From Verrucomicrobiaceae bacterium UBA2429 (lineage in GTDB: Bacteria; Verrucomicrobiota; Verrucomicrobiia; Verrucomicrobiales; Verrucomicrobiaceae), in NCBI GenBank assembly GCA_002343505.1, contig DDQZ01000067.1, positions 9,404 to 73,403 of the forward strand: DNA of 64,000 nucleotides. The letters are read 5' to 3'. The notes beneath the pieces were generated by a model. It was not told the DNA's origin and did no database searches. It was given only the letters and a program-made list of their open reading frames with translations. Within the stretch, counting starts at the first letter, position 1. Each line of letters starts with the position of its first letter. Made by a program: the position numbers and the translations under genes. Shown piece by piece: positions 1 to 8,802 of the stretch.

Positions 1-1063
1 GGGTGTGGTTTTCCTCGATCTTGTCGTGCGCGTCCCACTTGCTGCCGGCGCCGGAGTAGAGCTGCACAAAGCGCACGCCGCGCTCCACGAGGCGGCGGGC
101 CAGCAGGCAGTTCCGGCCAAAGACGGCGGTCTGCGGCTGGTCCAGGCCGTAGAGTTTTTTGGTGGCCTCGCTCTCCCGGCCGAGGTCCACGGCCTCGGGC
201 GCCTCCGCCTGCATGCGGAAGGCCAGCTCGTAGGACTTGATGCGGGCGTCGAGATCGGAGTTCGAGGCGCGGCTCCGGCCGTGGTCGCGGTTGAGCCTGC
301 CGAGAAAGGCCAGCTTGGAGAGCTGGCGCTGCTCGCTGATGCTTTTCGGCGTCATCAGGTTTGAAATGGGGGAGCCTTCCGCGTCGAAGTTCACTCCCTG
401 GTAAACGGCGGGCATGAAGCCGCTGCCCCAGTTGCGCACGCCGTTGACCACCTGCGCGTCGCTGTCCTTGAGCACGACAAAGGCGGGCAGGTTTTGATTG
501 AGGGTGCCCAGGCCGTAGTTCACCCACGCGCCCAGGGACGGGCGGCCGCCGAAGATGCTGCCGGTGTTCATCTGGCACACGCCGCCCGCGTGGTTGATGC
601 CGTCGGAGACGCAGGAGCGGATGACGCACAGCTCGTCGGCCATCCTCGCCACATGCGGGCACCAGTCCGAGATCCACAGGCCGCTCCGCCCGTGCTGCCT
701 CCACTCCCGCTTGTCGGCCAGCAGGGGCGCCCGGCTCTCGCCCATGGCGGTGATGACGCTGCCGAAGCTCTCCGGCAGTTGCTGCCCGGCCAGCTTCCGC
801 AGCAGCGGCTTGGGATCGAACGTGTCGAGGTGGCTGGGGCCGCCCTCCATGAACAGAAAGATCACGCTTTTCGCGCGGCCCGCGCGGTGCGCCAGCTTCG
901 CGCTCATGGGGCTGCCCGGCTTGCCGCCCGCGTCGCCAAGCGCGGCTGCGAGAGGACTCTCCCCCAGCAGATGGGCAAGGGCCAGCGCGCCGAAACCGGC
1001 GCCGCCCCTGCGCAGGAATTCGCGGCGGTCCGTGAGCAGTTCGTGGTGGGGGACGGTGTTCAT
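1..1063 (-). CDS. DUF1501 domain protein, Tat-exported (C-terminus outside window)
   Basis: The frame is open for 354 codons from the ATG at 1063-1061 to the window edge, so the C-terminus is missing. The N-terminus carries a twin-arginine signal (DRREFLRRGG, residues 12-21) followed by a hydrophobic alanine/leucine stretch, so the protein is probably exported folded. Downstream are phrases typical of DUF1501: FMEGGPSHLDTFDPK, the CVSDGINHAGG region and GVRFVQLYSGAG. DUF1501 belongs to the alkaline phosphatase/sulfatase-like fold and is expanded in Planctomycetes and Verrucomicrobia, often beside a DUF1549/DUF1553 cytochrome protein; no such partner lies upstream here. The biochemical role of the family is not firmly known. 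The nearest upstream gene on this strand is 102 bases away. Confidence 0.93.
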   Translation of the reverse strand, partial: MNTVPHHELLTDRREFLRRGGAGFGALALAHLLGESPLAAALGDAGGKPGSPMSAKLAHRAGRAKSVIFLFMEGGPSHLDTFDPKPLLRKLAGQQLPESFGSVITAMGESRAPLLADKREWRQHGRSGLWISDWCPHVARMADELCVIRSCVSDGINHAGGVCQMNTGSIFGGRPSLGAWVNYGLGTLNQNLPAFVVLKDSDAQVVNGVRNWGSGFMPAVYQGVNFDAEGSPISNLMTPKSISEQRQLSKLAFLGRLNRDHGRSRASNSDLDARIKSYELAFRMQAEAPEAVDLGRESEATKKLYGLDQPQTAVFGRNCLLARRLVERGVRFVQLYSGAGSKWDAHDKIEENHT

Positions 1064-1165
1064 GACGGGGGAGTTTACACACGATCAAGGCTGCCGCGCG
1101 CCGGTTTTGGACAGGAAATGTGAAGCCCGGCGCCCGAAACAGGGTTCTGGCGGGCGGGGGGGGAA

Positions 1166-2203
1166 TCACATGAAGAGGACTTCGTGGTCCATGCGGCCTT
1201 TGCTGCCGGTGATCTGGTGCCAGGAGCTGTCATCATTGAGGACGATCCAGCGGCGCTCCTCGGCGCGGTAAAACCAGTCCTTGTCCTGCTGGTAGTAGAT
1301 CTGGCAGTGCTCGCGCTCGAGGATGTTGATGATCTCGTTGCCGTGGGACTCGCGGTCGCTGATGTCGGTGGTGGCCTTCTGCCCCATCTCGCTGTAGATG
1401 TGGTTGAGGTCGAGGAGCATGGAGGCGGTGCCGGGGTCCATGGGCACGGCGTTGAGGCCGATGCGGCGCGCCTCCTCGATGAGCACGGGGTAGGCGTGGG
1501 AGGGGTATTTGGAGTTGAGGGTGGTGGCGATCTGGCGGCGCTTTTTGGCGTCCCTGACATGGTGGGAGAGGATCTCCTCGCAAAGCATGAGGGAGAGGGA
1601 GTCGGCGCGGTCCACGGCGCCGATGACGAGGGGGTGGATGTACTGGAAGAGCGCGTGGTAGGGGTTCATGTCACTGCCTGCGCCCTCGTTGTGACGCCAG
1701 AGGCTGATGACACGCTTGACCTCGTCGAGGCTGACGCTGACGCGGTCGTTGTCGCGGTCAATGGGGGAGAGGTCGTGGGTGAGGGAGGTGTCCACGGCGG
1801 TGAGGTAGGCGATGGGCCCCATCTGAATCTCCTCGGCGCCGAGGGCGATCATGGTGGCGGCGGAGGCGCATTCGAGGGGGGCGAGGGCGACGAGCTTTTT
1901 GCAGTAGCGGCGGATGAGGTTCACCATGCGCAGGGCGGCGCGGCCGTTGCCGCCGTCGGACTTGACGAAAAGGTAGAGGGTGTCCTGAGGGCCGATGTGC
2001 TCGAGCAGGCGGAAGAGGGCGGTGACGTCGTTGTGGCAGACGGAGCCGCGCGAGCCGTTCCAGTAGGTGACGAGTTTGCCGCCGAGGCGCTTTTCGATCT
2101 TTTGGATCATGGCCTGTGTTTTGTCGAAGAGCACGGGGGGCTGCTTGAACCCGGGCGCGGGCGCGGCTTTGGCGAGGGCGGATTTTTTGGGGGAGGCTGG
2201 CAT
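1166..2203 (-). CDS. SDH-family Clp-fold serine proteinase
   Basis: This 345-residue protein has no signal peptide or clear membrane segment. It resembles the serine dehydrogenase proteinase (SDH, PF01972) group, which has a ClpP/crotonase fold related to SppA. Visible features are LYLFVKSDGGNG (residues 77-87), the probable nucleophile Ser114 in ECASAATMIALGAEEI, and MGPIAYLTAVDTSL/LSPIDR, which places acidic residues around 138-149 as in the family. Cytoplasmic peptidase activity is inferred. The last 100 residues contain a lysine/arginine-rich segment and the sequence IYYQQDKDWFYRAEERRW, which may be a separate small domain. It lies 93 bases downstream of sucC on the same strand, in the place where sucD is usually found. 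Confidence 0.85.
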   Translation of the reverse strand: MPASPKKSALAKAAPAPGFKQPPVLFDKTQAMIQKIEKRLGGKLVTYWNGSRGSVCHNDVTALFRLLEHIGPQDTLYLFVKSDGGNGRAALRMVNLIRRYCKKLVALAPLECASAATMIALGAEEIQMGPIAYLTAVDTSLTHDLSPIDRDNDRVSVSLDEVKRVISLWRHNEGAGSDMNPYHALFQYIHPLVIGAVDRADSLSLMLCEEILSHHVRDAKKRRQIATTLNSKYPSHAYPVLIEEARRIGLNAVPMDPGTASMLLDLNHIYSEMGQKATTDISDRESHGNEIINILEREHCQIYYQQDKDWFYRAEERRWIVLNDDSSWHQITGSKGRMDHEVLFM

Positions 2204-2296
2204 GAGGGTTGGATGTGGGGAAAGCCGCGCGCGGATGCGCGGCAGCGCGCGGGCACGCTGTACGAACGGGCTCGATGGAGGCCCGCCCCGGCGGGG

Positions 2297-3484
2297 TCAG
2301 GCGGCTTTGACGGCGGCGACGATTTTTTTCGCGGCGTCGGTGAGGCCGTCGGCGCTGGTGATGGCGAGGCCGCTGGCGGCGAGGGTGGCTTTGCCGGCTT
2401 CGACGTTGTTGCCCTCGAGGCGGACGACGAGGGGGATGGTCAATGACACCTCGCGCGCGGCGGCGATGATGCCGTGGGCGATGATGTCGCAGTCCATGAT
2501 GCCGCCGAAGATGTTGACGAGGATGCCCTTCACATTCGGGTCGCCGAGGATGATTTTGAAGGCGGCGGCGACCTGCTCCTTGGTGGCGCCGCCGCCGACG
2601 TCGAGGAAGTTCGCGGGCTCGCCGCCGTGGAGCTTGATGATGTCCATGGTGCTCATGGCAAGGCCGGCGCCGTTAACGAGGCAGGCGATGTCGCCGTCGA
2701 GGCCGATATAGTTGAGGCCGAACTCGCTGGCGGCGACTTCGCGCGGGTCCTCCTCGGTGGTGTCGCGCATGGCGGTGACCTCCTTCTGGCGGTAGAGGGC
2801 GTTGTCGTCAAAGTTGAACTTGGCGTCGAGGGCCACGACCTGGCCGTCGGCGGTGATGGCGAGGGGATTGACCTCGACGAGGGAGCAGTCGCTCTTCAAA
2901 TAAAGGCTCCAGAGGGAAAGGAAGAGCTTGGCGGCCTGGGCGGCGAGCTTGCCGGTCAGGCCGAGCCGGGCGGCGACTTTGCGCGCCTGGTAGGCCTGGA
3001 GTCCGAAGGCGGGGCTGATGAACTCCTTGATGATCTTTTCCGGCGTCTTTTCGGCGACCTCCTCGATGTTCATGCCGCCCTCGGTGCTGGCGATGAGGGC
3101 GTGGCTGCTGCTGCCGCGGTCGAAGAGGATGGCGATGTAGTGCTCCTTGACGATGTCCACGGATTTGGCGACGAGGACTTTGCTGACGAGCTTGCCCTCG
3201 GGCCCGGTCTGGTGGGTGACGAGAGTCTGGCCGAGCATTTTCTCCGCGATGTCCCGCGCCTCGGCGGCGGTATTGACGACATGGACACCGCCTTTGAAGC
3301 CGTTTTTGAAGGCGCCCTTGCCGCGCCCGCCGGCGTGAACCTGGGCTTTGACCACGAGGCCGGCGCCTCCAAGCTCCTCAGCGGCCCTGCCCGCCTCGTC
3401 GGCGGTGGCGGCGACTTTGCCCGCGGGTGTGGCGACGCCGAATTTCTGAAAGAGTTCCTTGGCCTGGTATTCGTGGATGTTCAT
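2297..3484 (-). CDS. sucC: Succinate-CoA ligase (ADP-forming) subunit beta
   Basis: This 395-residue protein starts [17 protein letters not shown], the standard SucC N-terminus, so the ATG at 3484 is preferred over an upstream in-frame start. The ATP-grasp domain is visible in [13 protein letters not shown] and LVEVNPLAI, followed by [13 protein letters not shown], with the C-terminal CoA-ligase domain in [14 protein letters not shown]. It forms the nucleotide-binding half of the TCA-cycle enzyme that makes succinate from succinyl-CoA. It needs the SucD alpha subunit, which is not adjacent: the next gene downstream is an SDH-type protease. A good sigma-70-like promoter lies 20-45 bases upstream and there is no Shine-Dalgarno sequence. 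Confidence 0.97.
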   Translation of the reverse strand: MNIHEYQAKELFQKFGVATPAGKVAATADEAGRAAEELGGAGLVVKAQVHAGGRGKGAFKNGFKGGVHVVNTAAEARDIAEKMLGQTLVTHQTGPEGKLVSKVLVAKSVDIVKEHYIAILFDRGSSSHALIASTEGGMNIEEVAEKTPEKIIKEFISPAFGLQAYQARKVAARLGLTGKLAAQAAKLFLSLWSLYLKSDCSLVEVNPLAITADGQVVALDAKFNFDDNALYRQKEVTAMRDTTEEDPREVAASEFGLNYIGLDGDIACLVNGAGLAMSTMDIIKLHGGEPANFLDVGGGATKEQVAAAFKIILGDPNVKGILVNIFGGIMDCDIIAHGIIAAAREVSLTIPLVVRLEGNNVEAGKATLAASGLAITSADGLTDAAKKIVAAVKAA

Positions 3485-3501
3485 GGGGGAAAGCGGCGCG
3501 C

Positions 3502-3529
3502 AGAATAGAAAGCCGCTCCCCCCGGTCAA
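3502..3529 (-). promoter_or_regulatory. Predicted promoter of sucC
   Basis: On the minus strand a TTGACC -35 box (3529-3524) and a TATTCT -10 box (3507-3502) are separated by 16 bases. Transcription would start near 3495, leaving about 11 untranslated bases before the sucC ATG, with no ribosome-binding site in them. Confidence 0.6.
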
Positions 3530-3697
3530 GCCTGCGCGCGGATTCTTTGCCCGGCCGGGAAACATCCAGACGGCGGCGGTGAGGATGAGCTTGAAGGAAA
3601 TTCCGCGGAATGCCGCGCCCGGTGAAACCGCGCAGGGTCGGTGCCGGCGGACAGCACCCGTTTTCAATCCCGAAGCTGTGCCTCAAAAAGAAAATAG

Positions 3698-3726
3698 TTG
3701 ACCAATCGTCTAGTTGCCGCTTTAGA
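3698..3726 (+). promoter_or_regulatory. Predicted promoter and operator half-site of the TetR gene
   Basis: TTGACC (3698-3703) and TTTAGA (3721-3726) are 17 bases apart, giving a plausible -35/-10 pair whose start point would fall on or next to the ATG at 3732. The -35 region lies inside AGTTGACCA, a 9-base word that recurs on the opposite strand in the gap before the efflux genes (4361-4369). This suggests that the regulator binds here and represses itself. Confidence 0.5.
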
Positions 3727-3731
3727 GCGTC

Positions 3732-4334
3732 ATGGGACGAACCTCCGACGCCAAAGAACGCCTCATCGAAGCTGTGACCGAGCTGATCTGGACCGGCAGC
3801 TACGGCAGCACCTCCGTGGATCAGATTTGTGAGCGGGCTGGAGTGAAAAAAGGCAGCTTTTACCACTTCTTCGAATCGAAGACCGAGCTCGCGGTGACCG
3901 GCATCGAGCATGGCTGGACGGAGCATCGCAAGAAGCTGGACCAGGCATTCTCACCCGTGATCCCGCCTCTGGAGCGCATCTGGAGATGCTTCCGCGAATT
4001 CCGCCAGGAGCAGGAGGAAATGAAGGAAAAGCATGGTCGCGTGCTCGGCTGCCCCATTCACTCCCTGGGCGCCGAGGTGAGCACCACGGATGACAAACTG
4101 CGGGACAAGCTGCAGGAGATCCTGGCCCAGTTCATCCGCTACTATGAAAGCGCCATCCGCGACGCCCACTACCAGGGCGTCATCGAGGCGCCCGATGCTC
4201 CCGCTCTGGCACGGATCGTGTTTGCCTACGGCGAGGGCCTGCTGCTGCACGCCCGCATCTGGAACGATTTGAGCTTTCTCGACGAGATGGAGGCTGGCGC
4301 CCGCCGCATCCTCGGCGTCAAAGGCGAAGACTGA
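3732..4334 (+). CDS. TetR/AcrR family transcriptional regulator of the efflux operon
   Basis: This 200-residue protein has the usual TetR size. The N-terminal helix-turn-helix is clear (TSVDQICERAGVKKGSFYHFF, about residues 28-48), followed by SKTELAVTGIEHGW. The C-terminal ligand-binding half is alpha-helical and includes FAYGEGLLLHARIWND. It lies 71 bases upstream of, and on the same strand as, a three-gene RND efflux operon. The regulator and the efflux operon share an AGTTGACCA motif in their upstream regions, so repression of both by this protein is the simplest model. The inducing ligand cannot be told from sequence. The ATG follows a -10-like box by only five bases, so the transcript may be leaderless. 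Confidence 0.93.
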   Translation: MGRTSDAKERLIEAVTELIWTGSYGSTSVDQICERAGVKKGSFYHFFESKTELAVTGIEHGWTEHRKKLDQAFSPVIPPLERIWRCFREFRQEQEEMKEKHGRVLGCPIHSLGAEVSTTDDKLRDKLQEILAQFIRYYESAIRDAHYQGVIEAPDAPALARIVFAYGEGLLLHARIWNDLSFLDEMEAGARRILGVKGED

Positions 4335-4351
4335 GTGTTCAACGCCTCTTT

Positions 4352-4367
4352 TTAACCAACTGGTCAA
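4352..4367. promoter_or_regulatory. Candidate TetR operator before the RND operon
   Basis: The sequence TTAACCAACTGGTCAA is an imperfect palindrome (TTAACCA / TGGTCAA around AC). Its reverse complement begins with the TTGACCA word that overlaps the -35 box of the TetR gene. It lies 39 bases upstream of the GTG start of the adaptor gene, where bound repressor would block transcription. Confidence 0.5.
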
Positions 4368-4405
4368 CTTTACTTCCGGCAAATCCCCAAAAAACAAAGC
4401 ACCTC

Positions 4406-5566
4406 GTGAAAACTCAAGCCTTCCTCCCGCTCATCCTGCTCCTCGCCGCCTGCGGCAGGCCGTCTGCCGGCCCGCCGATGGGCGAAATGCCACCCGCCCA
4501 AGTCACCCTTGGCGTGGTCGAGGAGAAGAAACTCGTCGAATGGGAGGAGTTCACCGGACGCGTCGAGCCGGTGGAGACTGTGGAACTGCGCCCGCGTGTG
4601 TCCGGTTACATCACCGGGGTGCGTTTTGAGGCGGGTTCCCTCGTGAGGAAAGACGAGGTGCTTTTCACCATTGATCCGCGTCCTTTCCAGACCCGGCTCG
4701 ATGGCGCGCGCGCCGAGCTGGCGCGGACCGAGGCGGCGGCAAAAGCGGCCAGGCTGGAGTTTGACCGCGTGTCGTCCCTGCTGGCCGCCAAGGCCATCGC
4801 GCCTGAGCAGGCGGAGGCGCGCGAGTCCGCGTGGCACCAGGCCCAGGCCGCGCAGGCCAGCGCGGCGGCGGATGTGCGCTCGGCGGAGCTGCAGCTCTCC
4901 CACTGCGAGGTGCGCGCGCCCATCAGCGGCCGCGTGGGCCGCGCGCTGACCACGCCGGGAAATTATGTCACGGATGGCAGCACCGTGCTCACGACCATCG
5001 TCACCGCCGCGCCGGTGCATGTGTATGTGGACATTGATGAAAACAGCCTGCTGCGGCTCCAGGAACTGCGGCGGGAAAAGAAACTTTACACCAACGGCCA
5101 GGGCCGCGTGCCGGTGGAACTGCAGCTTTCCAATGAGAGCGGCTTCGGTCATCGCGGCCATATCGAGTCCTTTGACAACCGCCTGAACGCGGCCACCGGC
5201 AGCATGGTGGTGCGCTGCGAGTTCGCCAATGAGAAGGGCGAGCTGACGCCGGGACTCTTTGCCCGAGTGCGGCTGCCTGTGACGGCGGAGTATCCGGCCA
5301 TGCTCCTGGATGAAAAAGCCGTGCTCACCGACCAGGCCAACAAATATGTGCTCGGCGTGGAGGAAAAGGACGGCCAGCTCGTGTCCGCCTACAAGCCGGT
5401 CGTCATCGGCCCCGCGCTGGAAGGCAGGCGCATCATCCGCTCCGGCCTGAAGGCGGGGGAAAAGGTCATCATCAACGGCATGGCCAGGCTGCCCCAGCCG
5501 GGCTTGCCCGTCGCGCCGGTTCAGGCGGATGCGGCGAAGCAGGTGTCCGCGGCCGGCGCTCAATGA
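4406..5566 (+). CDS. RND efflux periplasmic adaptor (membrane fusion protein)
   Basis: This 386-residue protein starts at a GTG. It has a lipoprotein signal peptide ending LLLLAACGRPSAG, so Cys16 is the likely lipidated residue that anchors it in the periplasmic leaflet of the inner membrane. The biotinyl-lipoyl-like part (VELRPRVSGYITGVRFEAGSLV), the alpha-helical hairpin rich in alanine and arginine (about residues 95-160) and the beta-barrel (RAPISGRVGRALTTPGNYV onward) are in the order expected for AcrA/MexA proteins. It would bridge the RND pump encoded 36 bases downstream and the outer-membrane channel after that. Nothing unusual is seen. Confidence 0.95.
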   Translation: MKTQAFLPLILLLAACGRPSAGPPMGEMPPAQVTLGVVEEKKLVEWEEFTGRVEPVETVELRPRVSGYITGVRFEAGSLVRKDEVLFTIDPRPFQTRLDGARAELARTEAAAKAARLEFDRVSSLLAAKAIAPEQAEARESAWHQAQAAQASAAADVRSAELQLSHCEVRAPISGRVGRALTTPGNYVTDGSTVLTTIVTAAPVHVYVDIDENSLLRLQELRREKKLYTNGQGRVPVELQLSNESGFGHRGHIESFDNRLNAATGSMVVRCEFANEKGELTPGLFARVRLPVTAEYPAMLLDEKAVLTDQANKYVLGVEEKDGQLVSAYKPVVIGPALEGRRIIRSGLKAGEKVIINGMARLPQPGLPVAPVQADAAKQVSAAGAQ

Positions 5567-5602
5567 CACGGAGCCACGCCCTGACCGTAACATCCACTCC
5601 CG

Positions 5603-8600
5603 ATGAACTTTTCCTCCTTCTTCATCACACGTCCCATCTTCGCGGGCGTGCTGTCGCTTCTCATCTTCATCCTCGGGGCCATCTCGCTCTTTCAGCTCCC
5701 CATCTCGGAGTATCCGGAAGTGGCTCCGCCGACGGTGATTGTCACGGCCACGTATCCCGGGGCCAATCCGAAGACCATCGCCGAGACGGTGGCCTCGCCC
5801 ATCGAGCAGGCCATCAACGGCGTCGAGAACATGCTCTACATGTCGTCCCAGAGCACGGCGAACGGCGTCATGACGCTGACCGTCACCTTCAAGCTGGGCA
5901 CCGATCTCGACCTCGCCCAGGTGCAGGTGCAAAACCGCGTCTCCCAGGTGCTGCCGAAGCTGCCGGAGGAGGTGCGCCAGTTCGGCGTCACCACCGTCAA
6001 ATCCTCGCCGGACCTGACGCTCGTCGTGCATTTGCTCTCGCCCAACGACCGCTACGACGAGCTGTATCTGCGCAACTACGCCACGCTCAATGTGAAGGAC
6101 GAGCTGGCGCGCCTGCCCGGCGTGGGCCAGGTGCAGATCTTTGGCGGCGGCGAGTATGCCATGCGCGTGTGGATTGATCCCGACAAGGCGGCGGCGCGCG
6201 GACTCACCTCCTCCGACATCGTGGCCGCCATCCGCGAGCAAAACGTGCAGGTGGCCTCCGGCGTCATCGGCCAGCAGCCGGTGAAAAAAGACGTGCCCTT
6301 CGAGCTGACCATCAACGCCAAAGGGCGGCTCGTCAGCGAGGAGGAGTTCGAGAGCATCATCGTCAAAGTCGGCCCGCAGGGTGAGAAGCTGCGCCTCAAG
6401 GACCTGGCCCGCATCGAGATGGGCTCCAGCGAGTACGCGCTGCGCAGCCTCATCAACAACAAGCGCGCCGTGGGCATCCCCATCTTCCAGCTCCCCGGCG
6501 CCAACGCGCTTTCCCTTTCCCAGTCGGTGCGCGCGAAGATGCAGGAGCTGAAGCAAAAGTTCCCCGAAGGCGTGGACTACGCCATCGCCTACGATCCCAC
6601 CGTCTTCGTGGACAAGTCCATTGACGCCGTCATCCACACGCTGCTGGAGGCCGTGCTGCTCGTGGTGCTCGTGGTCGTGGTCTTTCTGCAAACCTGGCGC
6701 GCCTCCATCATCCCGCTCGCGGCGGTGCCGGTCTCGCTCGTGGGCACCTTCGCCGTGATGCACATGCTCGGCTTTTCCATCAACAACCTCTCCCTCTTCG
6801 GCCTTGTGCTCGCCATCGGCATCGTGGTGGATGACGCCATCGTCGTGGTGGAAAACGTGGAGCGGAACATCCGCAACGGCCTGCGTCCCCTGGAAGCCAC
6901 GCGCCAGGCCATGAAAGAGGTCACCGGCCCCATCATCGCCACCACGCTCGTGCTGTGCGCGGTCTTCATCCCCACGGCCTTCATCAGCGGGCTCAGCGGC
7001 CAGTTTTACAAGCAGTTCGCCGTCACCATCGCCATCTCCACGGTCATTTCCTCCATCGTCTCGCTCACGCTCAGCCCCGCTCTCTCCACGGTGCTGCTGC
7101 ACGCGCATGATGAGAAAAAGGACCTCGTCTCCCGGTTGATTGACTTTTTGTTTGGCTGGTTCTTCCGGCCTTTCAACCGCTTCTTCGAGTGGTCTTCGAA
7201 TCTTTATGTCGGCTTCGTCCGCCAGCTCATCCGCTTCAGTGTCATCGCGCTGGCCGTCTATGGCGCGCTAGTCTGGGCCACCTGGAAGGGATTCCAAATC
7301 GTGCCCACCGGCTTCGTGCCGGGGCAGGACAAGCAATACCTCGTCGGCTTCGCGCAACTGCCCGACGGCGCCTCGCTCGACCGCACGGAGGATGTCATGC
7401 GGCGCATGTCGGAAATCGCCCTCGCGCATCCTGGGGTGAAGGACGCCATCGCCTTTCCCGGCCTCTCCATCCACGGCTTCAGCATCAGTCCGAACAGCGG
7501 CATCGTGTTCGTCGGTCTGGATGACTTCGAGGAGCGCGGGTCGGCCGAGCTCAGCGGCGACGCCATTGCCGGAGCCTTGAACGGCAAGTTCGCCGCCATC
7601 CAGGATGCCATGGTGCTCGTGCTCTCGCCGCCGCCGGTGAACGGCATCGGCACCTCGGACGGCTTCAAGCTGATGATCCAGGACCGCGGTGATCAAGGCT
7701 ACGCCGCGCTCTACCAGGCCACCCAGGCGCTCGTCGGCGCGGCCTATGGCAGCGGCAAACTGCACCAGGTGTACTCCGGCTACACCGTCAATGTGCCGCA
7801 GCTTGAGGCCGATGTGGACCGTGAGAAAGCCAAGATGCAGGGAGTGCCGCTGGCGAATCTTTTCGAGACGATGCAGATCAATCTCGGCAGCCTTTATGTG
7901 AACGACTTCAACCGCTTCGGCCGCACCTACCAGGTCATCGCCCAGGCCGAGCCGCAGTTTCGCGACGATGTGAAGGACATCACCCGCCTGAAGACGCGCA
8001 ACATGTCCGGCGACATGGTGCCCATCGGCTCCCTGGTCAAAGTCAGCGAGAGCTTCGGCCCCGACCGCGTCACGCATTACAACGGCGTCCTCGCCGCCGA
8101 CCTGAACGGCGCGCCGCTGCCGCCGCTGAGCTCGGGCCAGGGCGAGGCGGTGATCACGGAACTGGCGGAGAAAAACCTGCCGCCGGGCTTTGAATTCCAA
8201 TGGACCGACCTGACCTATCAAAAGATCATCGCCGGCAACACCGCCGTCTTTGTCTATCCGCTCTGCATCCTGCTCGTCTTCATGGTGCTGGCCGCGCAGT
8301 ATGAGAGCCTGCGGCTGCCGCTGGCCATCGTGCTCATCGTGCCGTTGTGCCTGCTCTTCGCGCTGGCGGGCGTGTTCCTCGCCGGTGGCGACAACAACAT
8401 CTTCACCCAGATCGGCTTCATCGTGCTCATCGGCCTGGCCTGCAAAAACGCCATTCTGATTGTCGAGTTCGCCAAGGAGAAGTTCGAGCACGGTGCCACC
8501 GCCTTCGAAGCCGCGCTGGAGGCCTGCCGCCTGCGCCTGCGGCCCATTTTGATGACCTCCATCGCCTTCATCGCGGGGGTCTATCCCCTCGTCGTCTCCA

Positions 8601-8791
8601 CCGGCGCGGGCGCCGAAATGCGCCGCGCCATGGGCACCGCCGTCTTTGCCGGCATGATTGGCGTCACCCTGCTCGGGCTGTTTTTGACGCCGGTGTTTTA
8701 TGTGCTGGTGATGAAGCTGGGCTGGAAAAAAGCCGCCCGTCCATCCGCCACAGAAGCTCCGCCAGCCGAAGCCCTCCACAGCGCCTCCTGA
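5603..8791 (+). CDS. RND multidrug efflux pump, HAE1 family
   Basis: This 1062-residue protein has AcrB/MexB length. It starts MNFSSFFITRPIFAGVLS, the typical first transmembrane helix, followed by LPISEYPEVAPPTV. Two large periplasmic loops are separated by transmembrane blocks. The proton-relay aspartate pair is present in IGIVVDDAIVVVENVERN. The second half has the matching VFVYPLCILLVFMVLAAQYESL and ACKNAILIVEFAKE segments. It acts as a trimeric proton-driven pump in the inner membrane. Substrates are unknown, but the HAE1-type sequence and neighbouring TetR regulator suggest hydrophobic or amphiphilic compounds. It is followed after 11 bases by the channel gene, so the three genes form one operon. 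Confidence 0.97.
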   Translation: MNFSSFFITRPIFAGVLSLLIFILGAISLFQLPISEYPEVAPPTVIVTATYPGANPKTIAETVASPIEQAINGVENMLYMSSQSTANGVMTLTVTFKLGTDLDLAQVQVQNRVSQVLPKLPEEVRQFGVTTVKSSPDLTLVVHLLSPNDRYDELYLRNYATLNVKDELARLPGVGQVQIFGGGEYAMRVWIDPDKAAARGLTSSDIVAAIREQNVQVASGVIGQQPVKKDVPFELTINAKGRLVSEEEFESIIVKVGPQGEKLRLKDLARIEMGSSEYALRSLINNKRAVGIPIFQLPGANALSLSQSVRAKMQELKQKFPEGVDYAIAYDPTVFVDKSIDAVIHTLLEAVLLVVLVVVVFLQTWRASIIPLAAVPVSLVGTFAVMHMLGFSINNLSLFGLVLAIGIVVDDAIVVVENVERNIRNGLRPLEATRQAMKEVTGPIIATTLVLCAVFIPTAFISGLSGQFYKQFAVTIAISTVISSIVSLTLSPALSTVLLHAHDEKKDLVSRLIDFLFGWFFRPFNRFFEWSSNLYVGFVRQLIRFSVIALAVYGALVWATWKGFQIVPTGFVPGQDKQYLVGFAQLPDGASLDRTEDVMRRMSEIALAHPGVKDAIAFPGLSIHGFSISPNSGIVFVGLDDFEERGSAELSGDAIAGALNGKFAAIQDAMVLVLSPPPVNGIGTSDGFKLMIQDRGDQGYAALYQATQALVGAAYGSGKLHQVYSGYTVNVPQLEADVDREKAKMQGVPLANLFETMQINLGSLYVNDFNRFGRTYQVIAQAEPQFRDDVKDITRLKTRNMSGDMVPIGSLVKVSESFGPDRVTHYNGVLAADLNGAPLPPLSSGQGEAVITELAEKNLPPGFEFQWTDLTYQKIIAGNTAVFVYPLCILLVFMVLAAQYESLRLPLAIVLIVPLCLLFALAGVFLAGGDNNIFTQIGFIVLIGLACKNAILIVEFAKEKFEHGATAFEAALEACRLRLRPILMTSIAFIAGVYPLVVSTGAGAEMRRAMGTAVFAGMIGVTLLGLFLTPVFYVLVMKLGWKKAARPSATEAPPAEALHSAS

Positions 8792-8802
8792 ATCCATACG
8801 CC

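Noticed and set aside
4370..7108. A very long open frame on the minus strand opposite the efflux adaptor and pump genes
   Set aside because: It mirrors the GC-rich codon pattern of well-identified genes on the plus strand; its composition is dominated by His, Gly, Arg and Asp, and no protein motif is present.
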